From Bettongia penicillata ogilbyi (taxonomy: Eukaryota; Chordata; Mammalia; Diprotodontia; Potoroidae), in assembly GCA_023548195.1 (NCBI GenBank), contig JAJHZJ010000416.1:1124418-1188417 (forward strand): a stretch of DNA of 64,000 nucleotides, written 5' to 3'. Of this stretch, positions 63,831-64,000 are shown piece by piece. Under the pieces are notes generated by a model, which had not been told where the DNA came from, searched no databases, and was given only the letters and a program-made list of their open reading frames with translations. Every line of letters begins with the position of its first letter. The stretch's first letter is position 1. Position numbers and translations under genes: made by a program.

Positions 63831-64000
63831 TCTTACAGTTCAGTTTAGGGATGTCTGAGTGTGGGTTTCTGTATTTGGGCTGCAATCTGATTCAGGTAAT
63901 TTCCAGGGTTTTTATAGAGAAGGGTGGGGTCTCTAGCAGGTATGTATGAATGGTTTCCCACCTCTGGGGTTCCAAGATGCTGGGGAATGATCAGCCCCCT

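Noticed and set aside
47560..64000. Search for the human neighbour C2orf50 (CIMIP5) upstream of SLC66A3
   Set aside because: No exon matching the remembered protein was found on the minus strand. It may lie beyond the window.
1..64000. CRISPR arrays, operons, prophage or other prokaryotic systems
   Set aside because: None is seen. The window is spliced vertebrate DNA, and its repeats are interspersed elements and microsatellites.

Overview
This is a window of vertebrate nuclear DNA, almost certainly mammalian and most likely marsupial. It is AT-rich, with split genes, long introns, microsatellites and many retrotransposons. The marsupial call rests on the repeats: a tRNA-derived SINE of MAR1/WALLSI type, a long L1 3' end of the marsupial kind, long L2 fragments that still carry readable reverse transcriptase, RTE and R4/Dong-like LINE pieces, and small palindromic hAT elements. 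Repeat families are named from memory. No prokaryotic or viral gene is present.

Layout. (1) Positions 40-~19,840, plus strand: the 3' half of ROCK2 (Rho-associated coiled-coil kinase 2). Thirteen constitutive exons match human exons 21-33, plus one alternative cassette exon (27', the muscle-type ROCK2m exon). They encode the end of the coiled coil, the Rho-binding region and the PH domain split by a C1 zinc finger. Numbered back from the human C-terminus (residue 1388) the exons cover residues 851-1388 without a gap or insertion. The last exon supplies one base of the final serine codon, the stop and a long 3' UTR. (2) ~19,850-23,870: a short spacer that contains the 3' UTR of the next gene. 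(3) 23,870-47,283, minus strand: the complete SLC66A3 (PQLC3) gene, a small PQ-loop membrane protein. All seven coding exons can be placed, giving 203 codons plus stop, and its start lies in a GC-rich CpG-island-like region at ~46.6-47.6 kb. The two genes are convergent, as they are in human 2p25.1. (4) ~47.6-64 kb: repeat-rich sequence upstream of SLC66A3 in which I recognise no gene.

ROCK2 is a cytoplasmic serine/threonine kinase that carries RhoA signals to actomyosin. SLC66A3 is a poorly characterised multi-pass membrane protein. They are neighbours by synteny and I see no sign of a shared function.

The most interesting observations are the cassette exon 27' of ROCK2 and its flanking motifs, an in-frame stop inside the last ROCK2 splice donor, a 200-bp segment copied at 98.5% identity into an L1 2.4 kb away, a ~215-bp duplication within two ROCK2 introns, a 13-bp target-site duplication around an R4/Dong-like insertion, and a 189-bp tandem duplication. 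I found no evidence for an undescribed multi-gene system.
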